Positions 60,371-64,000 of a stretch of 64,000 bases of DNA are shown here, in pieces. Where the stretch lies: positions 25,023-89,022 of the forward strand of contig JAEYPB010000077.1 in the NCBI GenBank assembly GCA_023411175.1, given 5' to 3'. The position numbers and the translations under genes were made by a program. A model generated the notes under the pieces. That model was given only the letters and a program-made list of their open reading frames with translations. It had not been told where the DNA came from and ran no database searches. Numbering within the stretch: the first letter of the stretch is position 1; each line of letters begins with the position of its first letter. This DNA is from Bacillota bacterium (GTDB lineage: Bacteria; Bacillota; Clostridia; Christensenellales; Aristaeellaceae).

Positions 60371-61126
60371 TTAGCGCTGCTCCTCTTCCTCGAAGTCCCG
60401 CAGGTAGACGCGGACGGAACGGCTCATCTCACGGCTGAAATCGCTGTTGTACTTGCGCTCGCAGAAAGCGCGGAGCTCCTCTTCAAAAGGCCGGGCGGCT
60501 CCATTTTCAGCGCGCTCGTTGCGCGCCCACATCTCGCGGAGTTCGCCGTCCGAAAGGTCTCGATACCTGTTTTCATGAACGATGTATTGCTCCTCAAAGC
60601 GCACGGGCTTTTTTCGAGCCTTCTGCGCTTCGGTGGGATAGCCGAACACCAGCATACAGGCGGGCACCACGCCTTGCGGCAGGTTCAGCATTTCGCGGTG
60701 CTGTTCGCAGTTCTCCAAAATATCACCGATGTAGCAGCTGCCCAGCCCCAGGCTCTCCACGGCGACGACCGCGTTCTGCGCGGCGATGCATGCGTCCGAC
60801 ATCGCCAGGAACAAGTCCCCAGGCCCCGCAGCGCGGGGTTCGGCGCCCGCCAGTTCAAACATGCGGGGCCAGCGCCTGCAATCCGCAACAAAAACCCAGA
60901 CCATCGGCGCGCACGCGATAAAGGGCTGGTTGTCGCAGGTGACGGCAAGGCGTGCCTTGAGTGCCGGATCCGTGATGTCAAGGATGGTGTAGAGCATCTG
61001 GTTCCCCGCGGTGGGCGCTTCGAACGCCGCGCGGCGTATCTGCCGTCTGATCTCTTCAGGCACGGGCCTGTCCTCGAACACCCGGACGGATTTTCGAGCG
61101 TACAGCGCGTTCAATGTCTCGTTCAT
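60371..61126 (-). CDS. nitroreductase-family flavoprotein
   Basis: 251 residues from the ATG at 61126 (GGGGG about 8 bases upstream). NTR1-type features: ALYARKSVRVFEDRPV at the N-terminus, FEAPTAGNQMLYTI, and AVVAVESLGLGSCYIGDI for FMN binding. LVFGYPTEAQKARKKPVRFE is the usual family end region. It reduces nitroaromatics, quinones or other two-electron acceptors with NAD(P)H. The extra C-terminal ~60 residues are helical and charged. Substrate unknown. Confidence 0.9.
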   Translation of the reverse strand: MNETLNALYARKSVRVFEDRPVPEEIRRQIRRAAFEAPTAGNQMLYTILDITDPALKARLAVTCDNQPFIACAPMVWVFVADCRRWPRMFELAGAEPRAAGPGDLFLAMSDACIAAQNAVVAVESLGLGSCYIGDILENCEQHREMLNLPQGVVPACMLVFGYPTEAQKARKKPVRFEEQYIVHENRYRDLSDGELREMWARNERAENGAARPFEEELRAFCERKYNSDFSREMSRSVRVYLRDFEEEEQR

Positions 61127-61253
61127 GTGGTCGCCCCCATAGGTTTCGTTCAAGCCCAACCATTATAACACATTCGGGGTCAATTTGGCGATTATCCTTG
61201 TGTTTTAGGAAACCATGCTGTAAAATAATGGCCAGTAATGTGGAGGAATTTTG

Positions 61254-61709
61254 ATGAACATACTCGTCAGCGCCTGCCTTTTGGGCGCGTACTGCCGCTT
61301 TGACGGACAACTGATCGGGGATGAACGCGTAATCCGGCTTGCCAAAGAGCATACGCTGATTCCGGTGTGCCCGGAGGTGTACGGCGGCCTCCCCACGCCA
61401 CGATTGCCGGGGGAAATTCGCGACGGCAGGGTTTTTGACAAGGCCGGCAGCGATGTAACAGAGCCGTATTCGCGCGGCGCGCTGGCCGCGCTGGAATTTG
61501 CACGCCTGACAAAATGCCAATACGCCGTATTGAAGGCGCGCAGCCCCTCCTGCGGCAGCGGCCTCATATACGACGGCAGCTTTTCGGGGCGGCTGGTACC
61601 GGGAGACGGTCTGACGGCCGCGCTTCTCAAAGAAAACGGCATCGCCGTACTCACGCCGGATGATCTGGACAGAATCGGCTCTGAAAGGCCGAAGGAGGAC
61701 CGCCCATGA
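61254..61709 (+). CDS. DUF523 family protein
   Basis: 151 residues from the ATG at 61254 (GGAGGAA 6 bases upstream). Family motifs: VSACLLGAYCRFDG near the N-terminus, CPEVYGGLPTPR, and LKARSPSCGSG with paired cysteines. The family is common in Clostridia and unassigned. The stop overlaps the next ATG (ATGA), so it is coupled to the FAH-family gene. Confidence 0.92.
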   Translation: MNILVSACLLGAYCRFDGQLIGDERVIRLAKEHTLIPVCPEVYGGLPTPRLPGEIRDGRVFDKAGSDVTEPYSRGALAALEFARLTKCQYAVLKARSPSCGSGLIYDGSFSGRLVPGDGLTAALLKENGIAVLTPDDLDRIGSERPKEDRP

Positions 61710-62545
61710 AACTGGTGACCTTTCTGCGCTACGGACAGGAGCGCGTAGGGCTGTTGGAAGGCCGGGCGATCCGCATCGTCGAAGGCTACAACTCCATGTT
61801 GGATCTGATTCGCTCCGGCGCAAAGCCGGAGTCGCTTCGCTCACGCGACGCGGTGCCGCTCACTTCCGTCGATCTGATCGCGCCGATTCCCCAGCCCGGG
61901 CAGGACATCATCTGCCTTGGGCTTAACTACGAGGCCCACGCGGAAGAGTCCGCCCGCTTCAAGGCGTCGGTCTTTGAAAAACCGGATGCGCCCGTCTACT
62001 TCTCGAAGCGGGTCAGCCAGGCCGTAGGCCCCGACGGCTGCATTGACGGGCATCTGGAGCTGGATTCTCAGCTCGATTACGAGGTCGAGCTGGCCGTCGT
62101 CATCGGCCGGGACGCCCGAAACGTGCCCGCCCGCGCGGCATACGACTACGTATTCGGCTACACCATCCTCAACGACATCAGCGCCCGCAGCCTGCAGGGC
62201 AAGCACAAGCAATGGTACTTTGCCAAGAGCCTGGACGGCTTCACGCCGATGGGCCCTGCGATCGTCACGGAGGACGAATTCGAGCGCCCGCCGAAGCTCG
62301 GGATTTCTTCTTATGTAAACGAAGAGCCGCGCCAGATGGGCAATACCTCCCAGCTCATTTTCGACATCCCCTACATCATCGAGGAGCTTTCCAGCGGCAT
62401 GACGCTGAAGGCTGGAACGATCATCTCCACCGGCACCCCCGCGGGCGTCGGGATGGGCATGCAGCCGCCGCGCTTTTTGAAGCGGGGCGATGTGGTTCGC
62501 TGCGAAATTGAGGGCATCGGCGTTCTCGAAAACACGGTGATGTAA
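61706..62545 (+). CDS. fumarylacetoacetate hydrolase-family enzyme
   Basis: 279 residues. The N-terminal ~65-residue lid domain is followed by the FAH domain with LGLNYEAHAEES, DYEVELAVVIGRD (the metal-binding Glu pair), FGYTILNDISAR, KSLDGFTPMGPAIV and STGTPAGVGMG. The family cleaves or decarboxylates diketo acids (fumarylpyruvate, oxaloacetate, 2-hydroxyhepta-2,4-dienedioate) using Mg2+ or Mn2+. The exact substrate is not readable. It is translationally coupled to the DUF523 gene and ends before a strong hairpin. Confidence 0.93.
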   Translation: MKLVTFLRYGQERVGLLEGRAIRIVEGYNSMLDLIRSGAKPESLRSRDAVPLTSVDLIAPIPQPGQDIICLGLNYEAHAEESARFKASVFEKPDAPVYFSKRVSQAVGPDGCIDGHLELDSQLDYEVELAVVIGRDARNVPARAAYDYVFGYTILNDISARSLQGKHKQWYFAKSLDGFTPMGPAIVTEDEFERPPKLGISSYVNEEPRQMGNTSQLIFDIPYIIEELSSGMTLKAGTIISTGTPAGVGMGMQPPRFLKRGDVVRCEIEGIGVLENTVM

Positions 62546-62590
62546 GAGCCCCTCACAATGGTGGAAGCGTAGGACTTTGCTGATGGTCTT

Positions 62591-62622
62591 AATCGGCGCG
62601 CCGGGCAACCGGCGCGCCGATT
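62591..62622. terminator. bidirectional hairpin between convergent genes
   Basis: A perfect 14-bp stem AATCGGCGCGCCGG/CCGGCGCGCCGATT with a GCAA loop, between the FAH stop and the convergent amidohydrolase stop. The flanking T-tract is weak. Confidence 0.75.
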
Positions 62623-62633
62623 ATACTATGATG

Positions 62634-63998
62634 CTATTGAAGCCCCGCGCGACCCAGAACCCGCTCCGACGCGGCGCTGGCCTTCCGGGAAAGGGCTTCT
62701 TCATCCACGCCCTCCAGCCTTCCGTTTCGCGCCACGACGCGGCCACCCACCGCGACGAGCTTTGCGGGCGCGTTGCAGCCGACCGTCGCGAGAAACGCCC
62801 CAGGATCCCGCCGCGCGCCGGCGCATTCCAGCCGGTCCACATCGACCAGAAAGAAGTCCGCGGCCTTTCCAGTCTCCAGAGAACCGATGTCGCTTCGCCC
62901 GAGCACGCGGGCGCTTCCCCTCGTCGCCATCCGTAAGAATTCATACCCGTCCGGCGCGTTGTGGCTCCAGGTCAGCCGGTGCAGAAGGTAGGCGGCGCGA
63001 ATCTCCGCCATCAGGTTTGAGCCATCGTTCGATGCGCTGCCATCCACCGCAAGCCCTACCGGCACGCCCTTTCCGATCAGATCCGGCACGCGGCACACGC
63101 CGGAAGATAGCTTCATGTTGGAGACGGGGCAATGTGCGACGCCGGTCCCCGTCCGCGCCAACAGGTCGATTTCCGCATCGTCAAAGTGAATGCCGTGGGC
63201 ATACCAGACGTCGCTTCCAACCCATCCGCAGGACTGCATGTACTCCAGCGGGCGCATGCCCTCCGATTGAAAACAGAAGTTCTGCTCGTCCGCCGTCTCG
63301 CACAGGTGGGTGTGAAGCCTGACGCCCATTTCCCGCGCCAGAAGGGCAGTCTCCTTCAATAGGTCTGTGGTCACGCTGAAGGGCGAGCAGGGCGCGAGCA
63401 CCACCTGCCGCATTGAATACTCGGAAGCGTCGTGATGCTTTTCCACCAGCCGCCGGCTCTCCGAGAGGATGTCGTCCACCTTTTCCACCAGATCGTCCGG
63501 CGGTAGCCCGCCCTGACTCCTTCCGCGGGACATGCTGCCCCGGGCGGCGGTGAACCGCACGCCCAGCGCCTGCGCGGCGTCGAATTCCCTGTCCAGATAG
63601 CCGGGTGCGCTCCCGGGGAACACATAATGATGATCCATTACGGTGGTGCAGCCGTACTTGACCAGGTCGCCCATGCCGGTCAGCGCGCCGTAGTAGACCC
63701 ACTCCTCGTCCATATGCCGCCAGATCTCATACAGCGCCCGCAGCCAGTCGAAGAGCTCCATCCGCTGCACGGCAGGGAGGTTTCTCGTAAACGTTTGATA
63801 GAGGTGATGATGGGTGTTGATCAGCCCAGGATACACAAAACTGCCCCGCCCGTCGATAACGACATCGGCGCGGGGCGCCTCGGAGCCTACGGAGCGGATC
63901 ACACCGTCCTCCGCGTACAGATTGGCATTTTTGAGCACGCGATCGTCCCCGTCAACGGTGACGATCGCGTCCGCGTTTTGAATCAGGATGGATGCCAT
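62634..63998 (-). CDS. 8-oxoguanine deaminase-type amidohydrolase
   Basis: 454 residues, ATG at 63998; the ribosome site is beyond the window. The TRZ/ATZ amidohydrolase fold has metal ligands in NTHHHLYQTFTRNLP, HTHLCETADEQ and the Asp of GLAVDGSASNDGSN. The segments RMELFDWLRALYEIW, GWVGSDVWYAHGI and TGTGVAHCPVSNMKLSSG are those I associate with 8-oxoguanine deaminases, formerly annotated as hydroxyatrazine ethylaminohydrolase. The product would be urate. Genes of this type often sit in purine-degradation clusters, so the region beyond the right edge may continue one. Confidence 0.87.
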   Translation of the reverse strand: MASILIQNADAIVTVDGDDRVLKNANLYAEDGVIRSVGSEAPRADVVIDGRGSFVYPGLINTHHHLYQTFTRNLPAVQRMELFDWLRALYEIWRHMDEEWVYYGALTGMGDLVKYGCTTVMDHHYVFPGSAPGYLDREFDAAQALGVRFTAARGSMSRGRSQGGLPPDDLVEKVDDILSESRRLVEKHHDASEYSMRQVVLAPCSPFSVTTDLLKETALLAREMGVRLHTHLCETADEQNFCFQSEGMRPLEYMQSCGWVGSDVWYAHGIHFDDAEIDLLARTGTGVAHCPVSNMKLSSGVCRVPDLIGKGVPVGLAVDGSASNDGSNLMAEIRAAYLLHRLTWSHNAPDGYEFLRMATRGSARVLGRSDIGSLETGKAADFFLVDVDRLECAGARRDPGAFLATVGCNAPAKLVAVGGRVVARNGRLEGVDEEALSRKASAASERVLGRAGLQ

Positions 63999-64000
63999 CG

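Noticed and set aside
1..64000. Prophage, transposon or genomic-island borders
   Set aside because: No integrase, transposase, phage structural gene, tRNA-flanking direct repeat or abrupt long AT-rich block was seen.

Overview
This 64 kb window is a gene-dense bacterial chromosome segment, GC-rich (about 60% or more by eye). The organism is most likely a Gram-positive-type anaerobe of the Bacillota, class Clostridia. Pointers are strong AGGAGG-type ribosome binding sites, GTG and TTG starts, a lipoprotein, a ParE/ParC pair, LURP-one and DUF815 proteins, a split ThrE-type exporter, and a secreted flavinylated reductase. The genus cannot be read from this sequence. No prophage, insertion sequence, integrase or CRISPR array is visible. 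The window reads as core chromosome with some accessory metabolic genes.

Layout, left to right. A left-truncated YesN-type response regulator (1-1328) is followed by a non-coding stretch packed with hairpins, then a lipoprotein built from eight peptidoglycan-binding repeats and a polytopic GT-C-like membrane protein. Next come an exported FMN/FAD reductase with its own promoter, a TIM-barrel isomerase overlapping a small zincin, a VOC protein, and the rplM-rpsI ribosomal operon. A small membrane-anchored protein, a YkvI-like carrier and a Qnr-like pentapeptide protein are followed, divergently, by parE-parC. Then rsmA, upp and a three-subunit molybdenum hydroxylase (xanthine dehydrogenase type) lie on the minus strand.

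The middle holds a PHP hydrolase, a lipid kinase, a sugar-nucleotide pyrophosphorylase fused to a decayed phosphomutase, and a five-gene peptide ABC transporter operon (28505-35891). The operon is trailed by two tiny membrane proteins and an Mrp/NBP35 ATPase. A V4R sensor is paired with a PAS-GGDEF diguanylate cyclase, followed by an orphan ModA and a threonine aldolase. A coiled-coil membrane protein then precedes an OmpR/PhoR-type two-component system.

The right third holds a divergent LacI regulator and cellobiose phosphorylase that share an exact 15-bp operator in both orientations. It continues with a TetR regulator, a LURP-one protein, a split threonine/serine exporter, a histidine phosphatase, an ABC-F ATPase, a DUF815 AAA ATPase, a D,D-carboxypeptidase and a YgiQ radical SAM protein. 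The end carries tRNA-Leu(UAA), a nitroreductase, a DUF523-FAH pair and an 8-oxoguanine-deaminase-type amidohydrolase.

Links between genes. The xanthine-dehydrogenase-type enzyme, ModA (molybdate uptake) and the amidohydrolase are compatible with purine catabolism, though they are not one operon. Cellobiose phosphorylase and its LacI regulator form a compact self-contained switch. The most unusual items are: the peptide permease with a four-repeat extracytoplasmic insertion beside an ATPase whose Walker B glutamate is Asp; the flavin reductase that lacks the fumarate-binding residues; the ABC-F protein with one composite ATP site decayed on both faces; the Qnr-like protein next to its likely target; the hairpin cluster at 1456-1696; and the start-stop element in the xanthine dehydrogenase leader.
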